In this document: in pieces, positions 12,703 to 24,465 of the stretch
Layout of the letters: each line of letters starts with the position of its first letter
How positions within the stretch are numbered: position 1 is the first letter of the stretch
NCBI GenBank assembly: GCA_004794785.1
Contig: SJOL01008668.1
Location: 1,235,419 to 1,299,418, forward strand
DNA: 64,000 nucleotides
Direction: 5' to 3'
From: Opisthorchis felineus
Taxonomy: Eukaryota; Platyhelminthes; Trematoda; Opisthorchiida; Opisthorchiidae
Notes under the pieces: model-generated
What the model saw: the letters and a program-made list of their open reading frames with translations, nothing else
Database searches by the model: none
Told to the model about the DNA's origin: nothing
Translations under genes and position numbers: made by a program

Positions 12703-12864
12703 TTCAGCTGTAACATACCTGCAGTGCCCAGCTGCCATGCACCCCGAATGAGGCACGGGGGCCCAAGCCTAGACAGGGGAAGTCGAGATGCAGAGGTCGG
12801 GTTCGAACCACGGACCTTCCGGTCAGTAAATTCGCGCTCTAACCACTGATCCATCTCGCTCCCG
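12703..12864 (-). repeat. tRNA-derived SINE copy
   Basis: On the minus strand the copy reads a box A-like head (GAGATGGATCAGTGGTTAGA), the box B motif GGTTCGAACCCGACC, then the body with CTTCCCCTGTCTAGGCTTGG and ends in CAGCTGTTACAGCTGAACG-like sequence with a short deletion in the body. The head is 90% like that of the copy at 33504. It probably arose by LINE-driven retroposition; I could not fix a target-site duplication. Confidence 0.85.
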
Positions 12865-14189
12865 CCTCTTTACTATAGGTCACGACAAATCATGGACAGG
12901 CAGTACCATTCTTTGCCACCTCCCAGTAAAACTCCACAGATCCGATGGTCAGTTGAAATACACGTTGACAGTGTAACTGTGTCATCCACCATCATCTACA
13001 CACACTCACAAAATCAAGCGCTGCTTTGTTGGAAATATTTATTGGATCGGGCAAAAATTCAACTGAATCATGTGGATAGGATGTTGAATGCAGGCTTCAT
13101 CCGGAAAGCAGATGATAACAAGTAGGATTTCTGAAATTTGCGCTACCCTTGCTTGTTCGCACACATGCATGACGTCTCGTACACTAATTCTGCTTAACTT
13201 GCGTGATACACGAGTGGCAAAGCAGGGAAACGTACGCCAGAAACGTAATAACTCCAGTGGTTGGACAATGCCAGAAGCCAAAACACCCTTCGAATGGTGT
13301 GTAAAGTGAGAAAGGAAATAAATTCACGGCAAAACAAATGAGAGAAGCCATATGGTTGCAGCCTCCCTTAGGTGGATTAATTGTTGGAGCACCGGTCAGC
13401 TCAAAACGGAGTATTTCACTGGATAACCCTACAGCTTAAACAGGATGACAAAGCGAAACCGTACCGATACTCTGTATAGCTTTCACACGACGGGATCATC
13501 AAGGACGGGTAATGCACCTGAGCACAACACCCGAGTACCGGAGACACCAATACGAGACTAACATGATATCCAAGCGTTAGTGCGTGATAGCTTAGAGCAA
13601 GAAGGTGACTGAGAGGGTAACAAACCAAACGAAGGCAGGTGTTGATTGGAACGGTGAGTCGAATAAGACCAAAGTTTGGCTTAATGATAGCTGTTGGATT
13701 CAGAGAGCTAACTACTAAGACAGGGCAGCCTACTGTGAAAATAGCAGTACCGATCGCTCACCATGCATCTCTGGCAGTTCACATCCATTGACAAACGACG
13801 CACCCTAGGGAATTTTGATAATTGCACACCAGCTGATGAGCAAGTGCAGCCGAACACACACCTACATGATGGTCCCAAAAAGAGTGAAGCCGACAGTGGG
13901 CAGTCAAACAGCTGAGTATTTTTTTCTCAATTGCGCCTGTTTATTAGGTTTCTATACGTTTCCCGACTTACAGTCATCATCTTGCAGTAGCGTCGGGCTT
14001 CCGAGCAGCTACACTGGCTGGAATTCAGTTCCTTAAGGTTTAATCATGCCAAGAAGGCCTAGGGTAGCAATTCGACGACAAATGGCGAGTTCACGTACTG
14101 CCTGAAATCGTATGATGAATCGGTCTCGTGATAAAGTCCTACGGTTCACTGCGACATGGGCTTGAAGGCAGTATGGCGTTTCCCCGAAT
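12865..14189. other. No gene or repeat recognised
   Basis: Frames are below 81 codons and none shows a known motif. Confidence 0.45.
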
Positions 14190-14345
14190 GACTAGCAGTT
14201 GCATGTTCATGGATGCAGCGATGGTGCCTTTCCCCAAGGAAGGATGGATTAAAAAATGTCGATCACAGAAACCGCACATTCCGAGTTCCTAAAGATTGAT
14301 CATAACAACCGGCGGATCATTCGATACCGTCGAGATATAAATAAA
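14190..14345 (+). repeat. Unclassified dispersed repeat, copy 1
   Basis: The stretch shares an ordered set of words with 34641-34855 and 41711-41945: CATGTTCAT followed by GGA(a/t)GCAG, CCTTTCCCC(a/g)AGGAAGGA, then CCGGCG(g/a)AT and ATACCGTC. It is the most divergent of the three. No coding potential or terminal structure identifies the class. Confidence 0.6.
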
Positions 14346-14934
14346 CACGAGCTCGATGCGGTCTAAGTGCATTTGTTGTGGGTAACAGCACCAAGAATCA
14401 GGCATTTGTGCCTTACTCTGCACCCTCGGGCCAGGCTGCCCCGACTGAGGGTTGGGATTCACTGCACAGATAATGGTAAGCGACTTATTCAGTTATGTGC
14501 TGAACATCATTAGAAACATTCACCATGTTATCTGGAGGCCATCAACTGCAAACAAGCCCTGGATTGACTTGACAACGTAGCAATCAGCTACCGGTAGAGA
14601 GCGTCAATACAAGATTGTCGCTCATTTTGGAGGACACAACTTGATTTTGACGACGGCATTGTGCCAGCATGCATACCAATTCCTCAGAAATACTTCGGTT
14701 GACGCAGGGCCCTTCAATTCAGTATTTGAAAAGTGTCTTTATCGTAGAGCAATACCAAGCTGTTTCGTTTGAAAAACTTTCAGAACTAAACGGATAAGAT
14801 GATAACAATGATGATCTGGAGGACGATTGAAAAAGGCGAAAGAAACGGTCCGTCCGATGTCAGCTGCACACCCCAGTGAACATTGGATGTTGTTCCGATC
14901 AGCATTTCTGCCAAGAAAACTGTGGTAGCAAAAA

Positions 14935-16142
14935 ATGACTATAAGGGACACACAGGTCTTCAAAGACCGAACAGTGGAGAGCCTAGGGATTGACAGAGTC
15001 CTGGTAGACAGCGAAGCTCGGGAAATGGAAACAGCTTTTGCAACGAGAAACAATCGCACCCTATTCCAGCTAATCCAAGCAGCCAGTAAGACGATGACGG
15101 ATTTTAGCGAAGCGATCTCCGAAAAGGATGGGACCTCAATTCACTCACAGAGACGTCATCTTGGGCGATGGATTGGGTACATTGAAAAACAGTTCAATTG
15201 GCCCTCATCAACCTGACCTCCAACAGGATCACATGGACACAAATGGAACATTGACCTCAGTCCTGCGTGGAACTTCATCGCTTCAGAGCAATAAAGCGCT
15301 TGGTCCAGAGGGTGGATATCCCCGACTGACCAAAGGAAATGGCGAATCCTTTGTAGCTGGCCTGATGACTTTACTCCAAAATGTATTGAGTAAAGATAGA
15401 ATACCGACAGGATGGAACGCTTTGACGATAATTCCTACATTCAAGATGGGTGTAAGGACATAGTGGGAAAACCATCAGACCACTAGTCTGTGGCCACAGC
15501 TTCCAAGGTGCTCTCGCACGCAGGTTGGTTCATCATCGGGAGAGTCAATGTAGGTTTTGCCCTGCCCGAGATTGTATCGATCAGCTCTTCACTTTTCAGG
15601 AACTATGCCATTTCTTCCAACGACCAATAATGGTTATTTTTCTTGATCTGAGAGCTGCTTTTGAACTCCTTGACCGTCGGGAACTATGGCAGTGTCTGGT
15701 GATGAAAAGTATCCCTGCTACCATCAGCTTGGTTGTCAAGAGCTAAATGTACACTGCTGCGGATCGATCTGTATTTTATGGAAAAGAAACGTGGCTGCTG
15801 TGTGCGGATCTTCACAAACCATCAGGGCCTCCGAAATATTGCGCAGGTTTGGTGGAGACATCCGATCAGTAGTTTTGAGGTAAGTCAGACAATTTTCGGG
15901 AAAGCCAACTCTCCCTCCACTGATTACACTGGTTAGGACATGTAAGTTTGCCTCACAAAGCCACCTCAACCAGCCATTTATAAGATGGAGACTACCTAAG
16001 GGCGGTGATGAGAGCCCTTACCAGCCAACTCAGTCGCCTTCGTAACTGCCGTCTCCCCAGAGGCGGACGCCGGGACGATACACATATGTCTCTGTCACAC
16101 AACCAGTGGCGACCTTGTACAACAGCTATTGCCTTCAGTATT
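14935..16142 (+). mobile_element. RTE-type LINE remnant with internal deletion
   Basis: The copy starts in the linker between endonuclease and RT (AREMETAFATRNNRTLFQLI, then a decayed RRLGRW-x-x-Y-x-E-x-QFNWP segment at about 15140-15210). It continues with RT pieces IDQLFTFQ and IMVIFLDLRAAFELLDRREL (motif A, near 15640-15690), then jumps to a C-terminal block reading LRNIAQVWWRHPIS and ends with a decayed LGHV and NQWRPCTTAIAF near 16140. Motif C (YADD) and the region around it are missing, so the copy has an internal deletion besides many stops and frameshifts. Same subfamily as the copies at 10.0 and 23 kb. Confidence 0.75.
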
Positions 16143-18037
16143 TAACTCTCACCCTTCCTGCCATGTCGGATCCACGGAACAAAGTAAGTTTAGTGGACTG
16201 ATTGGGCCATTGTCTCCAGCGCGCGACTGTCATTCGTTCATTGCGAAACGTTCTGTTATTCCTAGAAAACTATTTTACACGGTACTGCACGCGGATATGT
16301 TGCGAACAGGTCGTTAACAAGCAATGTCCTGTCGGCGTAAATGCTGCTACTGGACCTGTTGCCAATAAGCACGTTTTTCAGCATACCAAGTGCGAAACGT
16401 AGCTTGATTTTTTGGTAACCCAAGTACCGTAACGTGAGGAATACTTAAGCCAACCTTTCTCCGAGAGGGAGAAGGCTGTGAAGGTGATAAAGCGAGATTG
16501 GATAGCAGGAGACTCAAGGGGCGATACAGATGTGGTAACTACAGCTGATCGTTGTGATCAACTAAAATAGTTGTCCCGTCTAGTAAAATGCCTGTTCGAT
16601 TTATCGCCCCAGAAAATTCAAAGAGCTATCATTGGGTTATTGTGGATGGCATCAATCAAATGCACTTTTCCCAGCACCATGCATTCGGAAGCTGTAGCTT
16701 TTGAGCGGGTGATTTGAGCACGTCGACTGCTGATGAATTCATAATGCTATCAGAATACATTTGTTTGTGAAAACAGTCATCCTTCCCCTAAATCAGCGTT
16801 GGCTGTCCGTGTAGAATTGAGTAGGAAGCTTGTTTGCCTAGAATATGACTTGAAAAAACCTCTGTGATTGCACTGTATGCCGTCACAATGGAAACTGGCA
16901 AACAACAGCTGACCAAGTTGGTTGAAAACACGTAATCATTGAAAAAGACCGAACAAATATTCATTGTGAAAAGCACGCACCAAGGCTTTTGTGGATTCTC
17001 TCTTTAATTGTACAGTAAAACAGTTATTTAACTACCGCGTTTACAAACAGGTATTTAGCAGAAAAAAACTTCAGTGAAGTCAACAGACTTCGTGTAAAGT
17101 TTCAAAACAGACTCCACTTTTCGAACGCTGGAATGTCACTCTTTTCCTTGGTGACGTCATCTATCCTATTAGGCTTCATTTTTTGTGTTTAGTTCACCCA
17201 GTACAGGCCACCATGGGGGAAAGTAGTATTTGGAATAACTTCCTTTTCACCTGGTAGGGAATGTTGTTATGTATTATTCAGGGGAAAACCCTCCTGTCGG
17301 AGGGATCTTTGTTGAGGAGTATGAAATTTACCGGGGGAGGAATGACCCTTGCCACGGGTAGCCAAGGGGATAATGACTTGATAGGAGGATCACTATCTTA
17401 ATAAATAATCTTTAAGGATACTCGATACATTTCAGCCGACACATCCAGCCTTCTAATGAGCCGTCAAGAGTAACCGATGGGTGGTGAGAAATACTTGCGT
17501 AAGTAAAGGAAAGAAGAAAGTTGGTGAACAGAAAGGCGCGCTTACTGGTAGAATAAATAATTTTTCGAGACAAATTAACAACAGAAGACGCTAAAGTCAT
17601 CAGATAACTTGAAGAGTGGACTTACCGACATCGACGAAGCTGAAACATACCAAAAACAAGCTATTAGCTTTCTCTGGAACAGGTATACGATGCTAAATTA
17701 TCACGGGTTTATAGAAACCAATTGAAGCATGCGGTAGCAATGGTTAGAATGCAACACGACCTCAGACAAAGCACTACAAGGGAGTCGCATCACATAGATA
17801 AATTCCAACAAATTACCAATAGATAAATTCGTTCGACTCGAAGGCTGATAGACAGCTCATTTTGTAATGTAGGGAAATATCTTGTCAAAACTAAAGGAAC
17901 CGTATGCAAACTAATATTCCAAGCCATCGGGACAATCTCCCGTTTAAGCCGCCTTAGCATGCGGTGGAGAACAGATCAATGAGAAGATTCTTCACATCTC
18001 ATTCGAAAGTATATTTTGTGTTTTTTTCATGAAGGAA
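16143..18037. other. No gene or repeat recognised
   Basis: Nothing identifiable on either strand. A stretch at 17200-17400 rich in short GGGG/CCCTCC runs was examined, but no element ends could be set. Confidence 0.4.
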
Positions 18038-18150
18038 ACTACTCACAAGGTTGCTGAAAACTCTTCGACAGCCCACGACCGGTTTCGCCCTTCTTGGGCT
18101 CATCAGGTAGGCGCAGTCCCCGAGTTTCCGTCAACCTTATGTTCTACTTG
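18038..18150 (-). repeat. Hammerhead-bearing repeat, copy 1
   Basis: This 113-base stretch is repeated at 21136-21250 in the same orientation with a handful of substitutions and small length differences; similarity starts at ACTACTCA and stops sharply after TTCTACTTG. The minus strand carries a hammerhead ribozyme core (18071-18112). Hammerheads of this design are known from the terminal repeats of Penelope-like elements and from small ribozyme-bearing retroelements. No Penelope RT was recognised beside it. Confidence 0.85.
18071..18112 (-). ncRNA. Hammerhead ribozyme motif, copy 1
   Basis: Read on the minus strand: stem I 5' strand GCCTAC, conserved core CTGATGA, stem II GCCC-AAGAA-GGGC, core GAA, a minimal stem III ACC/GGT, the cleavage-site C (triplet GTC), and the stem I 3' strand GTGGGC. 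All invariant core positions of the three-way junction are present and stem I pairs over six bases with one G-U. Stem III is only the self-complementary hexamer ACCGGT without a loop, so a single molecule should cleave poorly while a dimer could form a longer stem. This is typical of the hammerheads described in Penelope-like elements. Activity is inferred, not shown. Confidence 0.85.
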
Positions 18151-21126
18151 TTCTACTATTTTGTGTTGTTCTTCTGCTTATATTTCTAAAAGAAGTCTTA
18201 CCATTTTCTAAAACATTCACTATGCGATGCAATAACTGAAGTCTAAGGACGTGTCAGATAGATCCTTCCGTACACGCTGCTCAACCATGCAATAGGTGAT
18301 ACAATTTTAGATAACAGAGAACAAGCGCTTCACTAGCGACCAACAGAATCGACATGTGAACAATAAGTCCAAACCCTCCGGATCTTCACAGCGCACGGAT
18401 ACCAGCGTGCACCCACCGATGCAGCAAGGTGAGTGGCGACCAGCAAGGATAAGTGAACTCGCGGGGATGTGAAGCTTCTGACAGCAGAGGGAGACAGTGA
18501 AGTCGGAGAAGCGGTGCGTTGGTCGATGGGTTGCCCGTTGAGTCACTCGCGGAGTCTGACAATTTTGCTGTTATGTGTACCAGGGAACGCTCATGAGGTC
18601 TTCTGTTTTTCAACTTATCCGCTTTCTTTTAACTTGGAATATTCAAATTCGGAGAAGTCCACGCCTAAAGCGGCCGTCCACGGAATACACGCACAATTAC
18701 GAACTTGAACTCAGAATAAATCACGCTACATAGTGATATGGTGCGGGTTGTTCTCATTTACAGCCTCAACTTGGCGCGACAATGAACACATGTCATGATG
18801 TGTAACGTCCGTTATTCTTGGTCAATGATAGTCAGTGTTTTGCATGCGCTGGTTCAGCTCCTAAGCAGACCAACGCCTCCGAAATTGCTGTCTAGAGATC
18901 ACAATGATAAAGGTACTGTTTCCGTCAGTAAGCCCACGCACTTAGGATAGGATTTATATCTGGACTGTGTGGTGTCCACTCTAGTAATCAGACGATCTAA
19001 TAGAGAGACCAAGGTTTCGTTAACTGATGGTATGAAGTGAGACAAGATTACATTGACAAATCACTTATCTGGCTCACTATTTGCGGAACAGTGACAAGTG
19101 AACACTAAGCGACAAAGTCCATGAGTCGGTCATTATTTACCCGCCTAGTATGGTCAAACTGGCTTTCCTGTCACGTGGAATTCCTCCAAACCACGGTGAA
19201 TCATCAATGTAGTTCAGGCCAGTGTGAATTTATTTTTCTGGATTCATGCGAATACCAGGCCAACCCAAAGTGACCGTTGAAAATGAAAATTTCTCAGCAC
19301 AATAAAATATTCTGTCACTAGTGGTTCCAGATGTGATCTCCCGCCCACTTGACTCTGCGCTGTACCTGTACCCAACAATGAGGCTTTCCTCTCAAAGTAC
19401 TTGTCAGACAGGCCTGACGTCTAAATTCAAACTGAAGGACGTCTTTAGCTCGTTAGCTGATTAGATGTGATGATCGGAAAGATCGTTTCCGCTTTCTCAT
19501 ACCGTTTTTGCGCTAAGCCTCTGGGTTTATTGGAACCATACCCGGAGGCGTCGGCGTTTTTGGGAGGGCAAATTTAGTCATTGTACCTCTGCTGCGAAAA
19601 TGTTCCCTCATTCACTTCAGACAGTAACGGCCAGCTTGCCATAGTCCAACTGACCTAAATGAATAATCTTTTCGTTCACCGGAAGAAACTAGCTCGATGG
19701 TGGATGTCGAACACGATCGAGAATGCCTTTGAACATCAATGTGAACATCACTCACAGCGAGTGCAGCTTAGCGATGATATTCGACTGGACAAACGAAGCG
19801 GTCTGACTGGCGTTTCGGACTTAAACAGGATACCAGAAAATGTTCTCTGAGCTACTTGCAATTGAACACAGATTGTAACCACATCGATCAATTTCACCAC
19901 GTGACTATGCAAAATCTGAGCATCCGAATTTAGGTTGAAGCGTATGACAACGAAGAAACCGTGCCTATACAACAACCTACCAATGATATCAAATCGACTG
20001 GATGAAGATTGGGTGTTTAGAACAAAATTATCAACGTCAACGAGCAATTGCATTACCAGCAGAACAACCTGGGCTACCAACATCTTTCACAGAAGCCACT
20101 TCGCTGATCGAGGCGAGATGAAGGACGGTGATATGACAGAGTCATTTGCGACAAATGACTTTTGAACCAGTATCTATGGCAGCCCCATGCATAAAAAAGA
20201 TAGTAATGAAATGATGTGCAAATTACCCACACACTCATGCATAAAATGCATAAAATGAAAAATGCCACCAACTGAATTATGGCACCAACGTACAGTTACT
20301 TGATAAGGAAAGGTCTTGCCTGTTTGCTTAGAACAGTGGAACCAAACGCCCAATTTTGTCGTCAGGACGGTGTACATAGAGTGGCAGGAAGGGTCAATGG
20401 GCGCAAGAACGTGCGTCAAAAATAAACTAAAGATTATCAATGTCACGCGGTCCCTGATCCGTCAAGAGTCGTGATTGAGCAAAGAACTAAGAGATCAACA
20501 AAGCCCCTGATGAACACGAGTTCGACTTGGCGTATAGGCATATAGTCAGCTGCATCATTCACAAACAAAATCGTATCGATTGACGCTAAATCAGCCAAGT
20601 GGTCAGTAAGGCGTTAGACAACCGAAACGAGTCCAGGCCTGCCCATAGGTAACATATCACACAATCACGAAGTGAAGTTTACAACAACTCCGACAGTCTG
20701 TCTGATAAATGGCAGCGAGCTGTCACGTTTATTCAGAGGCCGAAAAGAAACAGCAGAACGGACTAGCGTCTCGTCAATCACCGAAAAATTATTCAGCTTA
20801 AAAGTATTGTGTTTCCCCTATCAACTTGAAAAGCGGAGTGACAACAATACAGTGGCCAGACGAATCTATTTCGTACGCTGCAGAACGAGTGGAAATGCGT
20901 CAGAAATCCGTGGCTGCGAATGGCCGAATGGGGGGAGAACAGTGAGAATGATCGTCAAAAGTTGTGCAGTCAAATAGGTTTGAAACAGGCGTATTAAGAC
21001 GGAAGGGGGCCAGTGTCTCGATAGCACCAGGAAACAGTATAAGGCCGAATTAGGACGGGTTCCTATGTGGCTAAAAATACCAATTCCGGTCTCGTTCTCG
21101 TAGTTTGTAAGCTATCTGCTGTTTAC
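18151..21126. other. Interval between the two hammerhead repeats, no gene recognised
   Basis: If the two same-orientation hammerhead repeats were the ends of one element, its body would lie here. I searched by eye for Penelope RT and GIY-YIG motifs on both strands and found none. Frames are at most 111 codons (19748-20083, minus) and lack motifs. Confidence 0.4.
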
Positions 21127-21135
21127 ACGTAATGC

Positions 21136-21250
21136 ACTACTCATTAGGTTGCTGAAAATCTTTCGACAGTCCACGACCGGTTTCGCCCTTCTTTGGGCTC
21201 ATCAGGTAAGCGCAGTCCCCGAGTTTCCGTCAACCTTATGTTCTACTTGA
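21136..21250 (-). repeat. Hammerhead-bearing repeat, copy 2
   Basis: Second copy of the repeat at 18038-18150, same orientation, almost the same length. Differences are scattered single bases, with the ribozyme core untouched, which hints at recent spread or selection on the core. Confidence 0.85.
21169..21211 (-). ncRNA. Hammerhead ribozyme motif, copy 2
   Basis: On the minus strand: stem I GCTTAC, core CTGATGA, stem II GCCC-AAAGAA-GGGC, core GAA, stem III ACC/GGT, cleavage triplet GTC, stem I GTGGAC. Stem I has two G-U pairs and one C-A mismatch, so it is weaker than in copy 1, while every core base is kept and the stem II loop is one base longer. Both copies share the loop-less stem III, so dimer activity is more likely than monomer activity. 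Confidence 0.8.
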
Positions 21251-21267
21251 ACCCAAATTGCACGAAA

Positions 21268-21476
21268 TTAGCGAACTACACTCATTTGCAAACCAATTTG
21301 GTTTTGCGGGTAACTCACCCGGAACCCAGCTGAAACTCTCGTGCCAACTGAAACATGAGGCGGCCTGGTGCATCACATTCAGTTGCTTAAAAACAGCATA
21401 AACGAGAGATTCAGCTGGGTTTCACGTAAGTTTCCCGCAAAACCAAATTGTTTTACAAATGAGTGTATCTCGCTTA
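21268..21476. repeat. Imperfect inverted repeat (fold-back), arms about 75 bp
   Basis: The left arm (21268-21342) and right arm (21402-21476) are reverse complements with roughly one mismatch in eight. Shared words include ACACTCATTTG, CAATTTGGTTTTGCGGG and ACCCAGCTGAA. The unpaired centre is about 59 bases. A transcript would form a long hairpin. The right arm runs into the start of the target-site duplication, so the structure reaches the very end of the insertion. Confidence 0.9.
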
Positions 21477-21489
21477 TCTGCTGTTTACT

Positions 21490-22776
21490 TTACACATCAA
21501 TGAGGCAGCCATAGTTAGTTATTCATCACGCACGTCGTGCACTAAGATACGACGAGGCGGCGCAAAAGCGAACAAGCGCTCGTATATTGTTCCTCTCTGA
21601 ATAGGCCGCATCTGGACGGTTCCATGAAGCTAGTAGCAAAAAGAGACAGCAGTCAGTGACTAGCAGATCAGCTGTCGGCCGTATGCCATTCGATTGTCAG
21701 TTCACTTTACAAGAGGACGCCCCGGGGTGCACACAGCTGAACAGGAGATAGAACCGCTGACACTAACGCGTATGAACCAAGATTCTTAGGAATCTACATA
21801 TCGCTTCGATAACGATGACCCAGAAGCCGCGGTTACATCCATTCAACGAACCATGACTTCCTTGAGCACGGAAACCGACATCATGGGGACAAAAAATCAA
21901 TAACCAATGTGAACACGGGAAGCCTCAGTACTACAAGACTGACTGAACACGTATCGGCAAAAACTATCGATTGTTTACCAAGCCCTTCTGAAACGACAAC
22001 TGGAAGTTGGTGAAATAATAACAGCATTCAGTAGAGCTCACCATAGGCACGTTCCGATGAAAAGTTTTTTGGAGGAGTTCGGTATATAGTGATGACCTTT
22101 TTTGGCTGTACAGGAGGCTGGAAAAGATCAACAAAGAGTAACGTTCATAGACGGAATAAATGCTACGTATAAAGCAAGCAAGATAACACGGCCGAGCGAT
22201 GTGATCCGAAATCAGAACCGCGAGATCAGGGCAAGTGGCGAAACCAAGTGAGCTAAACGCAACAATAACACATAGTAACTGCATCACTCCAACTAGAACA
22301 GGGTTGCTTCGGTTTATCCGGCAAATCCACTCTAATAGGGAATCACGAAGCACTTGCCGATAAAATTATATGAAGAATTTGGAGTCCAATCACGTGTCAA
22401 AATAGATAGTGAGGCCAGATATGTTGCACGAAAGGCGTAATTTCTCAAGAGGTAAACGGAACTGGGCGAGTAAAGAACCGTGTGAACTTTGTCAGTAAAA
22501 TCAGGTAAGGATTTCTCCCGGTTTTCCCCAAAGCCATGATACACGTTTGCCATAAGTTAGGTAGGGATGTGATACGGTATGCACCCAATTCCCTTCAGGG
22601 TTAAAATAAGCGATTAACTAGGTAGATTTGCTGTCACCGCCCCCTGTGGGATTTGGACTTTACGAATAAGGGCTCAGGTAATGGGTTTCACAAAGTTGAG
22701 CAGTGATCATAACCCAAAAGAAAGAGAACGAATCTGGAGAGAAGCTGCGGTGCTGATTAACTCAAGACGTTTGCTG
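21490..22776. other. No gene or repeat recognised
   Basis: The longest frame (129 codons, minus, 21964-22353) has no recognisable motif. No repeat was seen. Confidence 0.4.
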
Positions 22777-22989
22777 TCAGCCACCACCTAGTTGGCCATC
22801 TAGAGAAAAACCGGAGACTATTTTACAGACAGCTGACGTTTGCATTCTAATACCTGTATTCATGGCAAGCTTCCGTTTCACCCCTAAGATTCGGCAGTCT
22901 GCCATCATCCCGACCTTAATGTTTCCTATTGATGGTAGATGAGGATGGCCTCTATAGAGAAGTTCCAAACAAATTGTCTGAATACTGGA

Positions 22990-24018
22990 CATGGGAGAGT
23001 TCCGTTTTCCTAAGACCATCTGGCGTACCTCAGCATTGCCAATCCGATGTTCCCACCAGACCTGATCAATGCTTCGGAGACACCGATGGTCAAACAGTGA
23101 CATCTTTCGTATGTCCTCTGCGCGTAGAGGCCACGTCTCTGATTCATAAATCAGTATGGATCGCACCGCCACAGTGCCTTTGACAGACAAACTGACGTCA
23201 CGTCGGCATCATAGGTGTCGGATGTTGGCAAAAGCTGCCCTGGCCTTCCTGATTCGAGTAGTAATCTCATCTCCAGCCAGTCCGCAGGAGCTTATACAGC
23301 TGCTCAGGTAAATAAATTTATCTACCACGTCGATTGGCTCGCCTGCAAGCATGAGGTTTGGGTTTGAACCAACCCAGTCTTGTAGCAGCACTTTACACTT
23401 TGCAGGTGTGAAACGCATGTCAAACAGTGCGGCAGAGTTAAGTTATTTGAAATCGTTTGCATTTGGGAAGGATCTGAACCAACGAGAGCGATATCATCTG
23501 CATACACAATATCTGTGAGCGAACGTCCCGGGAGCATTTCGACTCCCGAGGTTTCAGAGGCAGGCAGAGAAATTTCAAGCGGCACATCAATAACAAAGTT
23601 GAAGAGGAAAGTGGACAGCCTTGTCTTACACTACTGGACTGGTGTGAACTCGCCTGGTGAACTCAGGCGAGAGCTTCCCGTATACTCGTACGCGCCCATA
23701 GGAGTTCGCATACAGTGCCTTCATAAGGGACAGAAATTTGGAAGGGACACCTTTGATCGCCAGATACTGCCAAAGTTGCTGACGATCGACAGACTCAAAA
23801 GCAGCTTTCAGATAAAGAAAAACGACAAACGTGGGACGTCTGAAGGAGTGGCGCTGTTCAAGGATTTGTCTCAAGGTAAAGATATGGTCGATGCTCTTGT
23901 CCCGTAGCCATGGGCGCGTAGTCGTAGAAGGATAGGACGAGATAGCTCTCAAAGGTGGACATCTAATCAGGAGTGTACTAGGTATCCATTCGAACGGTGC
24001 AGGAGTTGAACTTGTCAC
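22990..24018 (-). mobile_element. RTE-type LINE remnant, RT and C-terminal part
   Basis: Minus-strand blocks in order: HIFTLRQILEQRHSFRRPTF then VVFLYLKAAFESVDRQ (RT motif A, first Asp replaced by Tyr), SYGRVRVYGKL, a frameshift, a decayed VRQGCP region, DIVYADDIALV (motif C, YADD intact at 23493-23504), FTPAKCKVLLQDW, FIYLSSCISS, IRKARAAFANIRHL, another frameshift, then LIYESETWPLR, FDHRCLRSIDQVWWEHRIGN. Homology stops around 22990, so the last C-terminal part is missing. It is 5'-truncated without an endonuclease domain. Its 5' end faces the start of the plus-strand RTE copy at about 24236. Confidence 0.85.
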
Positions 24019-24465
24019 CGGTTCCTAGTGTATCACGTGCATGGACTCATTATTTCGCGGAACAGGTCCTCGATTAAAGGTTCTGAGGCTGGGCAATGCA
24101 AGCCAACGACCATCTGGGCAGCCGGGAAGTGCCACATTCTCTCACAAATGACAGTACAGCCCAAATAAAACAACGCTCACTCTCGCGAACTCCGAACAGA
24201 TTACAAATACCTATCGAACCACATTTTACTTTTGTCATCCGTCACGAAGAGACTGGACCTTACCGTGGTGTGGCGGTTTGTGTACCTCGGCGACCCAATG
24301 AGCTATACTGGGGGGTGTCCGCGCGACACTCACTCTCATACCAGGTTGGTCAATGGGTAGAGGTCTGACGAACAGTCTCCTGGCCCTCCAGGTTGAGGGT
24401 TAGAACATGTGTGGCGACGTGTTCCGTAAAATGGTAATGTACTTGCATTTCCAGCCTAAAATCAC

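Larger units (their letters stand above)
21127..21474 (-). mobile_element. 348-bp insertion with hammerhead and fold-back, 14-bp TSD
   Basis: The direct repeat TATCTGCTGTTTAC occurs at 21113-21126 and again at 21475-21488. Between the copies lie a hammerhead-bearing repeat (21136-21250) and an imperfect inverted repeat (21268-21476). A 14-base duplication is the sort of target-site duplication left by retroposition, and it indicates that both parts arrived together as one small non-coding element. There is no coding capacity. It could be the solo terminal repeat of a Penelope-like element or a ribozyme-bearing non-autonomous retroelement. Confidence 0.65.

Noticed and set aside
13835..13862. 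Hammerhead-like CTGATGAG on the plus strand
   Set aside because: No GAAA core element and no stem II follow.
17200..17400. Hairpins such as CCCTCCTGTCGGAGGG, possible transposon end
   Set aside because: The palindromes are short, with no terminal duplication and no coding sequence.
19748..20083. Penelope RT candidate between the two hammerhead repeats
   Set aside because: A hydrophobic 111-codon frame was compared by eye with the Penelope RT motifs; none matched.
22777..22990. C-terminal continuation of the minus-strand RTE copy at 23 kb
   Set aside because: The open frame goes on, but its translation does not match the family after KRNSP, so the annotated copy was ended near 22990.
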